Below the pieces are notes generated by a model. It had not been told where the DNA came from. It ran no database searches and worked only from the letters and a program-made list of their open reading frames with translations. Positions 50,095 through 60,469 of a stretch of DNA of 64,000 nt are shown piece after piece. The stretch covers positions 124,001-188,000 of the forward strand of contig QJNS01000070.1 of NCBI GenBank assembly GCA_004154925.1. The letters run 5' to 3'. The position numbers and the translations under genes are program-made. Source of the stretch: Monosporascus cannonballus (Eukaryota; Ascomycota; Sordariomycetes; Xylariales). Every line of letters begins with the position of its first letter. The stretch's first letter is position 1.

Positions 50095-50765
50095 CTTTCA
50101 ATAAACGAGAGTGAAAAGTATCGACTTAAGTTCTTGGGTTCTTATTCAGGCAAGACACTAATCCTACGATATTAATTTTGACAATGGATTAAGACGGGAA
50201 GAGATTTGTATTAGATGACGGCTTCGTTATCAGCATACCCCAGATGTATGGACCCTTTGTACTACAACCAAATATGCGGGTCCTTGTAAGATGTTGGTGC
50301 AATATTCGTGTAACGTGCATGATCCATCTCGCGGGATTTAGCTGCGTACACAAAAATAAGTGATTAATCAAGTGCCCTCGGAGACGCGTCACCCCCCAAG
50401 AGTTGTGGTTAAGTATGCCTCGTATATGTCTAATGATCAATCTCATACAGTATTGATGAGTATGTCGTACACGTATACTCCTCTTAATGGGATGACCTCA
50501 AGAGTCGCCCTGCAATTGGACCCCAGTTGGTTTGTGCGCTAGTCCTGTCCCACGGCCAACAAGATAAATGCGTCCCCCTTGAAAGATGACCGTCCCCGCC
50601 ATTCAGGCTTTTATATTAGATCCGACTTGCATCCCTTGCTTCATTAATGGATATTGCCATCCAGTACTCCAGAATCCATCACCTCCTACCCTTCAGATAC
50701 TTGTATCTCATTATTGTAACTTGCTCTGTTACCCCTCGCTAGAGTTCGAGGTGTATAAGACCGCA
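50095..50765. promoter_or_regulatory. Divergent intergenic region and leader of the RTA1-like gene
   Basis: This separates the minus-strand hydrolase exon from the RTA1-like gene and would hold both promoters. No convincing TATA or factor site stands out. A plus-strand frame open from 50193 to 50360 (56 codons) and an 85-codon minus-strand frame (50446-50189) match nothing I recognise. From 50586 an ATG is in frame with the RTA1-like gene and would add 60 Cys-containing residues. Confidence 0.4.
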
Positions 50766-51818
50766 ATGAGTGAAGCAAGTGGACCGGAGGAAGACTGGAG
50801 CGTGTGGCTATTCGAGCCCTCGCTGCCGGTGGCAATCGTCGCAACGGTTCTGTACACATTAGCCACCCTCTGGATTACCTACTTGACTTGTTTTAAATAC
50901 CGGGCCTGGTACTTCGTATGCGTGCCTATAGGCGGCCTCTGTCAGGTTACTGGATATGCAATGCGGTCATACTCAACCCAGCATCACCAGGATATTGTAA
51001 GTTAATGATAGCCTTGCAGTTCGTGGACGGAATCCTCACGCTATGTCTATATCTGCGTCCGTCCATGTTGCCGCCGAGCATTCTGATTTAATATTATGCT
51101 TCCGTCCAGGGCATATTCGCCTCCAGCACTTCCCTTATCGTGCTCGCCCCCATTTTCGTCGCTGCTGGCAACTACCTTCTGATCGGGCGCCTGGTCCGAG
51201 CCGTACTCCCCTCGTCGCGCCACAGGATCTTTAAGATGCCCGCTCATCTGCTAACTCGAATTTACGTCACCTTCGACATTATTTGCCTATGCGTACAGTC
51301 CTCCGGGTCCTCCCTGGCCAGTTCTGTAGGTTGGGTAGGTCAGCTTTCCGACATAGGGATTAATATCCTTCTTGCGGGCTTGTCCCTCCAAGTCTTGGCC
51401 TTCTCAACATACCTGTGCATCTTGATGCGCTTTCACTACCTGTCTTTGTCGAAGGTTGTACACGATGCACCGGAGGGGTGGTTCAAGGTTCTCAAGGCCG
51501 TTTACATTTCCAGTGTCTTAATTTTGGTAAGTGCCTCACCATTCCCATCTCCTTGGACAACAGACAAGGCGCGTAACGCCTGTAAAAAGAACATTACCGG
51601 AGCGTGTGATTTTTTGCTCACTGAATCGGTGGCAGGTCCGTTGTATATTCCGCATGGTCGAATTTGCCGAGGGCCCCGACGGCTATACTTTAAGACATGA
51701 GTGGATGTTTTGGGTTTTTGAAGCCGTTCTCATGATCATAGCGCTCACCATCTTCTGCATATGGCACCCGAGCGAGTATCTCGGTTCGCACTGCCGTAAA
51801 GGGGGGCCGGAAGTCTAG
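50766..51818 (+). CDS. RTA1-like seven-helix membrane protein (lipid-translocating exporter family)
   Basis: Three exons: 50766-50996, 51110-51526 and 51636-51818. Introns of 113 and 109 bp both start GTAAGT, end CAG and lie in phase 0. The 276-residue product has seven likely membrane helices at about 20-40, 45-66, 80-102, 126-146, 159-183, 204-217 and 240-259. Family signatures are EPSLPVAIVATVLY before helix 1, LAPIFVAAGNYLLIGRLVRA (helix 3), FRMVEFAEGPDG (221-232) and HEWMFWVFEAVLM before helix 7. RTA1 proteins are fungal membrane proteins; characterised members confer resistance to toxic amphiphiles (RTA1, RTM1) or export sphingoid bases (RSB1). The substrate here cannot be told. The start was chosen because family similarity begins here; an in-frame ATG at 50586 would give 336 residues. 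There are no stops or RIP signs, in contrast to everything around it. Confidence 0.88.
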
Positions 51819-52155
51819 TTCGGAAGGTGTCGGACGTAGCCGAAAGCCCATATAAATGAGGTCTTGGACTATGGTAAAAGATCGGGCGCTAGAACTGTTA
51901 TGAGTTCAAGTGTTATATAGATATATGTATTCCTACATCCCCCCGTAAGATATATCTTAATACGCGATCGGATGAAGGTATAGATTATAGAATTATTATT
52001 GCCCGTATGGGATTCGAACGCAAGATGTTTAGCATCTTGTTATCAGTGGCTGGTACCGGTTATCGTCGGCATTGGCAAAGAATCCATCCATGGTGGCAAG
52101 AAACCCGTATTCGACTTAGTTTTATGTGGTGGCGAAGCCAAACCACTAATGATGC
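51819..52155. other. 3' flank of the RTA1-like gene
   Basis: Balanced then AT-richer sequence. Two overlapping open frames start near 52000 (79 and 60 codons) and run into the next repeat; neither resembles a known protein. On the minus strand GTTCGAATC (about 52018-52010) matches a pol III B-box, but no tRNA fold forms (see rejected items). Confidence 0.4.
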
Positions 52156-52320
52156 TGTTAGATATAGGGGACATCAGTTGTGTTTGTAGTATTAGGCTAA
52201 TTGCGTGCGCTTTCGCAACGCGTATTGATTCGGTGTAGTCAATTAATGGAACATATATGTTCCGATTAGAAGGAGACCTTTCCGTATTTGGTGTGCTATA
52301 GCACCTGCGTGCGGTAGCAC
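52156..52320 (+). repeat. 165-bp repeat, copy 2
   Basis: Opens TGTTAGATATAGGGGACATC, matching copies at 1368 and 59860. It includes AATTGCGTGCGC, CGCAACGCGTA and CCTTTCCGTATTTGGTGTGC in the same order as copy 3. After about 52305 it diverges from both, so its right end is uncertain. It forms the right edge of the gene island. Confidence 0.55.
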
Positions 52321-52640
52321 CGAATTGTCGAAATAAGACTTAGTAAAAAGGGGATTCTGACTTAGTGATTTTACCGTAATTGATATAAGACCACATAAGC
52401 TTATACGAATATATGAGGCCTTATATTTTTAAGGTTCAACAAGCGATATCGAGAATACTTTTGCTAACAACAACTTAGAACTTTAGCTTCATTATTATAA
52501 GCATTATTAATAAATTATTCGTATTAGGCCTTTTATTTACGGCTATTATATAATCTACGGTTATTATATTTACAATTAAGTATAAAAAATTAAATCTTAT
52601 AATATAATATTACTTGTCCGCTAATATTTTCGAGTCCTTT
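52321..52640. other. Spacer between the repeat and A5
   Basis: AT-rich. ATATGAGGCCTTATATTTTTAA (about 52411-52432), followed by AACAAGCGATATC, resembles the R/U5 part of fungal Copia LTRs. This would suit a longer LTR for the preceding repeat, but that is only a resemblance. No gene. It ends with CCTTT, the A5 target duplication. Confidence 0.35.
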
Positions 52641-53031
52641 TGTGACGGCTAGGCGGTTTAACCAACTATTAAACCTTAAGTCGACGGGTTTATGTTGGCA
52701 GGAGTATCGTAAGAATCTGAGCAATAAATATAATAACGTATTATATCTTTTAATACCTGGTTATTGTAAACGATTAGTATTAATAAGTATTGTAAGCTGA
52801 AATTATTTAAATTATAGAATTAATAAACGTATATATTTTTATTCCGTTGGCTGGATTACTACCAGTAAGTTGGTGATCCGGCTTATTGGCTTATTACTAG
52901 TAAGTTGGCGATCCGGCTTATTGGCTTACTACCAGTAAGTTGGTGATCCATTACGTAACCTAATTTATATAGTTTTTTTGGCCTTTTTATTGCGACTGTT
53001 TCTGGAGGCCGTAGCTTATTAGGTCGTAATA
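52641..53031 (-). repeat. 3' LTR of A5 (U3 type IV)
   Basis: 391 bp; on the minus strand from TATTACGACC to GCCGTCACA. Contains three tandem units around AGTAAGTTGGTGATCC (52855-52949). Confidence 0.88.
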
Positions 53032-53107
53032 CGATTTCCCCTTTCTCAAAATCTTGTCCTTAAGATTTTCTTTTTTTTTTGGTAAGTCCTTTTTGCATAT
53101 TTTTAAT

Positions 53108-53600
53108 ATGTCTTCCGGTATGTCCAAACGTCGTTTTCGCAAATCCGAATAGCGATTTGCCCTGGCTAATTTAATTAAATTCGAAGGTTTTAACGCGATA
53201 TTTTATTTTTTTTATTTTGTTCGACAGCTAAATTACCAAATAATAAATGGGGTTTTTCGTTATAAGGAATATGTCCGTCGAGATCGTTCGTATAATAAAA
53301 TAAAAGTTCTTATTTTTATAATTAATCGTCATATTGCAAAATCGAAAAAATTAAAAAAAAAATTAGCGGTCGAAAAATCTTTATCTGAAATTTTTGCGCG
53401 TTTTTTTTGCATATGTCGTTAACGTTAACATTATTAATTTCAAAGTGCGAAGTTTATTAATTATGCCCTTTAATCCTTAAATAATTTTAACGATTTTATG
53501 TAATTGGAATCGGAATTCGTAATCGAGATTCAGGCCTTAAAAAAGGTGGACGTTATTAATTAAAATGCGGTAAACCAAGGGTTTTTTTTCTATAGATTTC
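53108..53600 (+). pseudogene. Antisense Cys/coiled-coil ORF of A5
   Basis: Starts ATG at 53108, 76 bases inside the 3' LTR: MSSGMSKRRFRKSE, one stop (CAA or CAG to TAG), then about 85 codons with no further stop. The frame includes VRQLNYQIINGVFRYKEYV, where several Tyr probably replace Cys (TGT to TAT), and KSKKLKKKLAVEKSLSEI. Later a LESEFVIEIQALKKVD stretch suggests the coiled coil. It lies opposite to the element's own genes, as in A1, A2, A3 and W, and it is the longest undamaged stretch among the copies. Function unknown. Confidence 0.58.
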
Positions 53601-53639
53601 GTAAATTGAAATGTTATTATTTCGAGTGGTTCCGCCGTT

Positions 53640-56600
53640 GTTGGTAAATATTCTTTAATAGGCGTTAGGCGCCAGTAAGGTTCTTAGCGGGTTCCTAGGT
53701 GTTCTTAAAATTTGGGTGCTTTTTTCATTTAATCAGGTATTAAGTAAATTTATTTTGTTTTCGTATATCGAGAATTTTTTTTATTTCGTATACCTGTTCG
53801 TTTTTTATTTCCATATCGTTTTATATCGTATGTATTTTAATTATATTTGTTATTAATTTAAGTAAGGAAATATAAAAAATTAAATAAAACTTAGCTTTTG
53901 GTAAAAATTCTAATTAGTAATTATTTTTTAAGATTTTCTTGGCGATTTTATATAAACCGATATATTTAAAATCGAGCTTTTTATTAGGTTGTTTTATTTA
54001 AATATTTTTTATGGCGAGAAAAACCATTTCCCCCTTTTTAAAAGTTAATCCTTTTAACCTTTTTTGATTATAGTATTTGCTTATTTGATTCCGTATAAAT
54101 TTTAATTTTAATTTTATTTTTTGGTGCAATTGCCGTAATTATTTTAACGTAAGGATTGCCTTAATATTAATTAAACTGTTATCGCGTACTTTTTTATAAA
54201 TTTCTAAAATAAAACCAAAATTTGCGTTCGCAAATATTATCTCAATACTTTCGTAATAATTAGTATTATAAGGTATTTATACGATTAATAACTTTTTAAC
54301 TTAATAATTTTGTTTGTAATTAATATAATATCGTAAGTAAATTTTTAAGGTTTAATTTATTCATTTTATTTATTTATTTATTTAAGGTTTGAATACGCTG
54401 GATAATTTATGATTTAGGCCGACTTGTGCCATAAGGCCTTATTAAAATTTGGATATAAATATTAATCCTTTATTTAATATGATTTCTAATAATAACCCGC
54501 ATATATTAAAAATATATCTGAAAAAAATATATGTTAATTGTTCGGCGTTTATGTCCTTATGATATGATAAGAAATAGGAAAATTTCGGAAATCGGTTAAT
54601 TATTACGAAAATATTGTTATAATATATTCCCGTAATTAGGTCCTTTAATATAAGAAATTTGGTAATAAAATCAAATATAATTAAATATTATGGTTACTTT
54701 GCGACTGGTAATAGCTGTAGTTTTCCGTATGGCTTATGTCGTCGAGCCTTTGTTCTGGCGCAAATATCGTATTACCATATGATTTTTTGTATTGTTAATT
54801 TTATCCTAAAAAGGAATATGTACGTCGAAATCGTTTTAAGGTTTTATAAATATTTAAATATTTATGTAATTAATATTTGTATATTTTTCGTATTAAATCT
54901 TTTTGGTATTCCTTTAGAATTTGTATTTTGTTCGTTCTTTGGTTTTTTGAAAAATTGTCGTTATGCCGTTAAATCGTTTGGTACATATCGCTAGGTACTG
55001 TCCGAATTATCCTAATCCGTCGTAAGCGTAAATATTTTTTTTATGGTGGTATCGAAAATTGTATGGCTAATTTTGACCAATTTCTTTTCGAGGTTTGGTC
55101 GTTTGCTTAAAGTATTTGCTTTATCGTTTTCTGATTTTTTCTTATGGATAATAACAAAGTCGAAGTTCGCCAATTTTTCTGCATATTTTAATTATCGTCC
55201 TATAAGCTTTTTAATCGTAATAAATCGGGTAAGATTTTAATAATCCGTATAAACCTTAATTTGGTATAAACTTCCTTTTAAAAAGTACTTAAATTTTCGA
55301 AATACTATAATAATAGCCATAAATTCTTTATTTGGAATACCGTAATTAAATTCGGTTTTTTTTAACTTATACGAAAAGAATGCAATAAGGTATAATTTGC
55401 CTTAATTATTTCGTTATCCGATTATTACGTTTAACGCGTAATCCGAAATATCGGTTTTTAACTTAACGGAGCGGTTTGGATCGTATATAATTAATATTAA
55501 TTCGTTAATAATCGTATCCTTAATATTCTAAAATACTTTTTTTATATTTGGCGTCCATTTAAACTTTCTTTTCTTTATAAAATTCGTTAAAGATATAATT
55601 ATTTTGCTAAAATTTCGAATAAATTTCTTATAATAATTAGTAAATCCAAGAAATACCTATACTTTTTTTAATTGTCGTTAACGTTTGTTATTTTATAATT
55701 GCAATAATTTTCTTAAAGTTTATCCTTATATATCTTAGGATAATAATATATTCCAAATATTTTATTTTTTATGTATGGAATTAATTCGTTTTTTCGTTAA
55801 TAAATAATTTTACGTCCTATAAAACTTAAAGAACCTTATGAACGTATTTTACGTATGCTTTTTTTGTTTTTGAAAAAATAAGAATATTATCGAAATAACA
55901 AACGAGGAAAGTATTAAGGTATTTTCGTAACATATAATTTATTATCCGCTGAAAAATTGCTGGTACGTTCGTAAATCCTATTAATATAACCAAATACTTA
56001 AATAATCCGTATTTTATTTTAAAAATAATTTTTTATTCGTATCCTTTTTTAATTTTAATAAGGTTATATTTATTTTTAAGATCGAATATTATAAATTATT
56101 TAGCTCCGTAAAATTAGTCTTTTATTTCCGTAATTAAAGATAATAATATTTAATCTTTAACAATAACGTCGTTTAACTGTTAATAATTAATTACAAATCG
56201 TAATTTCCCATTTTTTTTAAATACGAAAAATATCGGATATTTTATTAATAATTTCGAAGGTCGAATCCATTCTTTTTGTAGCCGATTTTCCAGGTATTTT
56301 CTGAAAGTACGTAATTCGTTTTTATTAAAGTTATAAATAAGGTAAAATTTTATTAAAAATTTTTCCTTAAGGATTATTTCGTAATCCTATTTGCTATATT
56401 TTAATAATTTCGTATCAAGTTCCTTTTTAAAAAGATATTCGTATCTGTAATATTATAATAATATATTAATTAGATTTTTTAATTCCTTAAGCTGTTATTC
56501 TTATTATTCCAAATCGTTATTTAATTACTTTAATTTCGTTTTAATAATAATAATAATACGTCGTATTTTTCTTTAATATCCGTTTTTTTTTCTTATATTT

Positions 56601-57100
56601 TATTCTTTTAAGTAGTAAAGTATTTATCGTTATTATTCATTAAATATTAAAATCTTAATTCTTTTTTTTATTTACTAATAAGGTATAAAGCAAATCTTAC
56701 CTAATTAATCCCGCCATTAATCAAAATTTCGTACTGGCGTATCCATGGTAATCCTAAGATTATATCGTAATTCCCGAATAAAACGATATCGAAATTAACC
56801 GTTTAATATTATCCTTAGATAAAAATCTCGAAATAATTAATTTCGCATATAATTTTTTTATTATCGTAAGCGAATTCCTAACTTTCGGTATTTGTCGTTA
56901 TATAAGATTTTAACTTATATTTTTATAACAATTTAAATTTATTTACTATATCCGGTATAATATAATTTCCGTCCAAAGTTTTGTAATTTATTATTACGGT
57001 ATACCAATACGTTCCGATTCGTATATTTAACATAATAAGGTCGTTAATATCTTTTATTATCGCGTTTAAAGCTTTTTTAAAAAATTCCTTTTAATTTCTT
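53640..57100 (-). pseudogene. A5 pol
   Basis: The chromodomain is at about 53640-53860 (KKHPNFKNT, TAG for TGG, EPAKNLTGA). Integrase spans about 54050-55000 and RNase H about 55200-55480. RT covers about 55700-56250, with KNGKLRFVIN, IFDLKNKYNLIKIKK and the box YFDNILIFSKTKKAYVKYV (55800-55910), one Asp changed from the family YLDDILIFS. The protease region is near 56750-57050 (YDII). This is the best-preserved A-family RT in the window, yet stops occur throughout. Confidence 0.78.
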
Positions 57101-57299
57101 TAGGTTTCGTTATTTTGCAACTTTTTTATAAGTAACCTTTTTCTTTTAATTCTTATTCGAATTTATTAAGCCTTATTTATGTTTTTTCGTTTAACATATT
57201 AAATTGCTATATTTGTTATTATTATCGGCGTACTGTTCCTTTAAGCCATATTAATTCTTTTTAATTTTGTTATAATTTCATTTTTTATTAAGTAAATTA

Positions 57300-58930
57300 T
57301 TTTTATGTTTATAATTATATTTTATTATACGTTATTTTAACTGTCGTTTTAGAGATTTTTTATAAAATAAGGTATTTCTTTTTTAATAACTTTTTTTCTT
57401 AAAAGTTTGTAATAAATATTAATTGAAAATAAAAGTCTATAATAACTTTCTAATAATGTTTTTTTACCGTACGTTAAATTAATTTCTTTTCCGCTTAATA
57501 ATTATACCATCCATAATAATAAAAAAAGTCTTTTTACGGACATTATTTTCCTTTAAGTTAACTTTTTATTTCGGCTAATTATTAAATATTTTCTGGAACT
57601 ATGGTTCGAAAATATCGATATTATTACTTATTATTTTTGTTATACCCGGTACGGTTTAGAAAATCGAATCTTTCGTAATATATGTGGATAATTCGTATAT
57701 AGATATATTATTTCCATTTTTCGTAATCGGGGCATTTCCGTCGTCGACAATATATGGCGTATATTTTGCCGTATCGATTAGGGGTTCCGGGACAGATTTT
57801 TTCTATTTAATTCTGGTATTCGCGTAATTATCCTTATAATGTTTCTTATTATATTCGTAATGCTTATTAAGCCAGTTTCCTGGTTTTTCGCATCTTTCGT
57901 CAAATTTCTTATTGTAATAATCCTTATTAGACTTTTTGCCTAAAGCCTAATACGTATTTGGTTTGGATTATGTTAATAGCTTTATTATCGTTTCCTTAAT
58001 TATTTCTGGGTTATTCTTCCGGTACGGGAGTCCAATTATCTTGCCGTAACTTCTTAGGTTTTTTGCATTTATAGGCTTTATGTCTTATTTTGCCATAATT
58101 AAAACATTTAATCTGGCTTTAATCCTATTTATGGGTAACGCCGAGTTCCATAAGTTCTGGCGCCATTCCGTAAAAAATAAAGGGTACGTTTCGTTTTTTC
58201 CCCTGATTAAACTTATTATATTCCGAACGTAAGGCGTATTATCCTTTTTTTTCTTATCGTTTTTTAAATTATCAGTTATTAATTTTAATTGTTTTTACGA
58301 TATACCGGTCCAGGGCAATTAATTATTCGATCCGAATAATCTTATTTTTTATATTATTTTTTAGCTTTTTGTAAAATATGTTTATAAAGGCGTTAATTTC
58401 GTTATTTCCTTATTCGGCCTTGGCCCCAAAACTTTTAAAGATTACGGCGTATTTGAACGCGGGTTTTTTTTATCAGAATTATAGGAGTTATTAAGCCGTT
58501 AATCGTTTTTTATCCGGATTACCGAAATTATTGAATATTTTGTTTTCGAAATTGGTATAAATTAAAAAAATCTTATTAATAAAATTCTTTTTATTTATTT
58601 CTTTTATTTTCAAAAACTTTTTCATAATGGGTTTAAATTAATTAACCGTATTTCCTATTAGGCATATTTTTATTATTAGAACTATATCCGCTAAGTTATT
58701 AAGGTTTAAGAAATAAAGGTAAATTCGTATTTAAATTAAAAAATTTAAGGGTTACCTTTCCCGTCGTAAGGTTCCGGCTTTTTGGGCTTTATACGGATAA
58801 GAGAAAATTAGGCAGTTAACGTAACCTTAAGTTGTCGAATTTCTTTTTCCAGTTCCCAAATTCGAACCTAAAGTTATTAAATAAGGGTTTCCTAAATGCT
58901 GGTCGATATTTTGACAATATTAAATATTAT
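57300..58930 (-). pseudogene. A5 gag
   Basis: Next to the 5' LTR the minus strand reads SKYRPAFRKPLFNNF and EFGNWKKKFDNLRL. A4 has the same opening (SKYRPAF-KPL), whereas A1-A3 open MSTSK. Knuckle and coiled-coil parts follow in a decayed form. No ATG is preserved at the start. Confidence 0.62.
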
Positions 58931-58969
58931 TTAAAATTTAACGGTATTACTGAATAAAAACTTATAACG

Positions 58970-59360
58970 TATAACGGCTAAACGGTTTAACCAATTATTA
59001 AACCTTAAGTCGACAGGTTTATATTAACAGAAATATCGTAAGAATTTAAGTAATAAATATAGTAACGTATTACGTCTTTTAATACCTAATTATTATAAAT
59101 AATTAATATTAATAAATGTTATAAGCTAAAGTTATTTAGATTATGGAATTAATAAACGTATATATCCTTATTTCGTTAGCTGGATTACCACCAATAAGTT
59201 GGTAATCCGGCTTATTGGCTTACCACCAGTAAGTTGGCGATCCGGCTCACTGGCTCACCACCAGTAAGTTGGTGATCCATCACGTGACCTGATCCACATA
59301 GTTTTCTTGGCCTTCCTGTTGCGACCGTTTCTGGAGGCCGTGGCTTGTCAGGTCGTAACA
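58970..59360 (-). repeat. 5' LTR of A5 (U3 type IV)
   Basis: 391 bp; minus strand from TGTTACGACCTGACAAGC to GCCGTTATA. The U3 half (plus-strand right side) keeps near-original GC content. Confidence 0.9.
59180..59278 (-). repeat. Three tandem 33-bp units in the A5 U3
   Basis: Three units of about 33 bp carrying CCACCAGTAAGTTGG and GATCCGGCT, lying just upstream of the likely promoter. Two units also occur in the LTR fragment at 59717-59859. Direct repeats in U3 often act as enhancers; that role is inference here. Confidence 0.6.
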
Positions 59361-59716
59361 CCTTTCGGATTTCGCAAAGGATCTTTTTAATTAAGTAATA
59401 AAATTTTAGGCTTAGCTTTTTTTATTTTTTACGATTCGGCAATATTTTTTTAACAATTTATTAACTTATGATAATAATATTTAAAAGTACAACGTAGAGT
59501 ATTTTTTTATGATTTTAAACAAATTATCTTCGTCGGTAATTATGCTCTGTTTATTACTTACTAATTTTTTCGTGTTTACATAGTTCTATTTTTTAAACCG
59601 TAAAACGATTAAACTTTCGTTCGGCCCGTTATAATTAATATATATTTAAAATAGCATTTGGAAAAATAACTTCAGATCGTATATAAAGGAATATTATTTA
59701 TTTAAAAGCGCCTTAA
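59361..59716. other. Decayed spacer right of A5
   Basis: Begins with the CCTTT duplication, then AT-rich sequence without a recognisable motif on either strand. Confidence 0.4.
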
Positions 59717-59859
59717 TGTTATGGCTTAACGAGCTACGGTCTTCAGAAACGGTCTGCCACGACTCAACCACGAATGCGCGGTGGGGCAGATCACGTAACG
59801 GATCACCAACTCACTGGTGGTAAACCAGTAAGCCGGATTACCAACTTACTGGTAATAAG
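59717..59859 (+). repeat. Truncated A-family LTR (type IV U3)
   Basis: TGTTATGGCTTAACGAGC through CAGAAACGGTC and two tandem AACTTACTGGT units match the start of the A5 LTR in plus orientation. The remaining LTR is absent; the 165-bp repeat begins immediately at 59860. Confidence 0.65.
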
Positions 59860-60024
59860 TGTCAGATATAGGGGATATCCGTTGTTGTTGTATTCAGCTA
59901 ATTGCGTGCGCTCTCGCAACGCATACAACTTTAGTGTAGCTTAGGAACGGAATATATATACTCCGTTCAGAAGGTGACCTTTCCGTATTTGGTGTGCTAT
60001 AGCACACCCTGGCTAGTTGATACA
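59860..60024 (+). repeat. 165-bp repeat, copy 3
   Basis: TGTCAGATATAGGGGATATC to CTAGTTGATACA, exactly 165 bp as copy 1, and the least decayed of the three. It contains the palindrome TGTGCTATAGCACA (about 59992-60005). It abuts the truncated LTR on the left and lies 9 bp from A4 on the right. Confidence 0.62.
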
Positions 60025-60033
60025 CCCCCTTAA

Positions 60034-60407
60034 TATTACGACCCAACAAGCTTCGGCCTCAAGAAACGGTCAAACAAGGATCACACGGACCACAATGAGT
60101 CACGTGACGGTGATCACTGCCAAGCCAGTGATCAAAAGTGATCAAAGAAGATCATAAGCGATCATAATCACTACTAGCAATATGATCATAAGTAATCAAG
60201 CCAAAAAGGAAAAAGATATATACGCTTATTATTTCCATAGTTTAAATAGTTTCAGCTTGCAATATAATATCGTTACCCAAGGCACCTTTAATATTACAAA
60301 ACGTAATACGATTACTATATTTATTGTTTAAATTCTTACGATACTTCTGTTAATATAAATCCGTTAACTTAAGGTTTAATAATTAGTTAAATCGTTAAGC
60401 CGTTATA
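60034..60407 (+). repeat. 5' LTR of A4 (U3 type I)
   Basis: 374 bp, TATTACGACCCAACAAGC to GCCGTTATA. The U3 matches A1 but is less decayed and shows repeated GTGATCA, AGATCATAA and CGATCATAA units at about 60108-60190. Confidence 0.83.
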
Positions 60408-60469
60408 CGTTACAAGCTTTTATTTAGTAATATCGTTAAACTTTAAGCAATATTTAATATTATCAAAAT

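Larger units (their letters stand above)
52641..59360 (-). mobile_element. Element A5: complete A-family chromovirus
   Basis: Two 391-bp LTRs (52641-53031 and 58970-59360) and identical target duplications CCTTT (52636-52640 and 59361-59365) define a 6720-bp minus-strand element. It carries gag, protease, RT, RNase H, integrase and chromodomain, with the antisense frame (here on the plus strand) next to the 3' LTR. Confidence 0.92.

Noticed and set aside
50189..50446. 85-codon minus-strand open frame between the two divergent genes
   Set aside because: No recognisable motif, overlaps a plus-strand open frame, and lies in a likely promoter region.
50586..50765. Longer N-terminus for the RTA1-like protein
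   Set aside because: The frame is open, but the 60 residues have no family counterpart; kept as an alternative start only.
51531..51635. Uninterrupted extension of RTA1 exon 3 upstream
   Set aside because: This stretch lies inside intron 2; the GTAAGT donor at 51527 and CAG acceptor at 51635 restore the RTA1 signature in phase.
52005..52085. tRNA-like sequence on the minus strand with a GTTCGAATC B-box and a TGATAA anticodon-like loop
   Set aside because: The T-stem (TTGCG against CCCAT) does not pair, the acceptor pairs only in part, and no A-box or anticodon stem fits. At most it is a relic or chance match.
51999..52238. 79-codon plus-strand frame downstream of the RTA1-like gene
   Set aside because: It runs into the 165-bp repeat and has no domain; an overlapping frame is equally open.
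59180..59278. CRISPR-like array
   Set aside because: Three imperfect direct units without regular unique spacers, inside a eukaryotic LTR.
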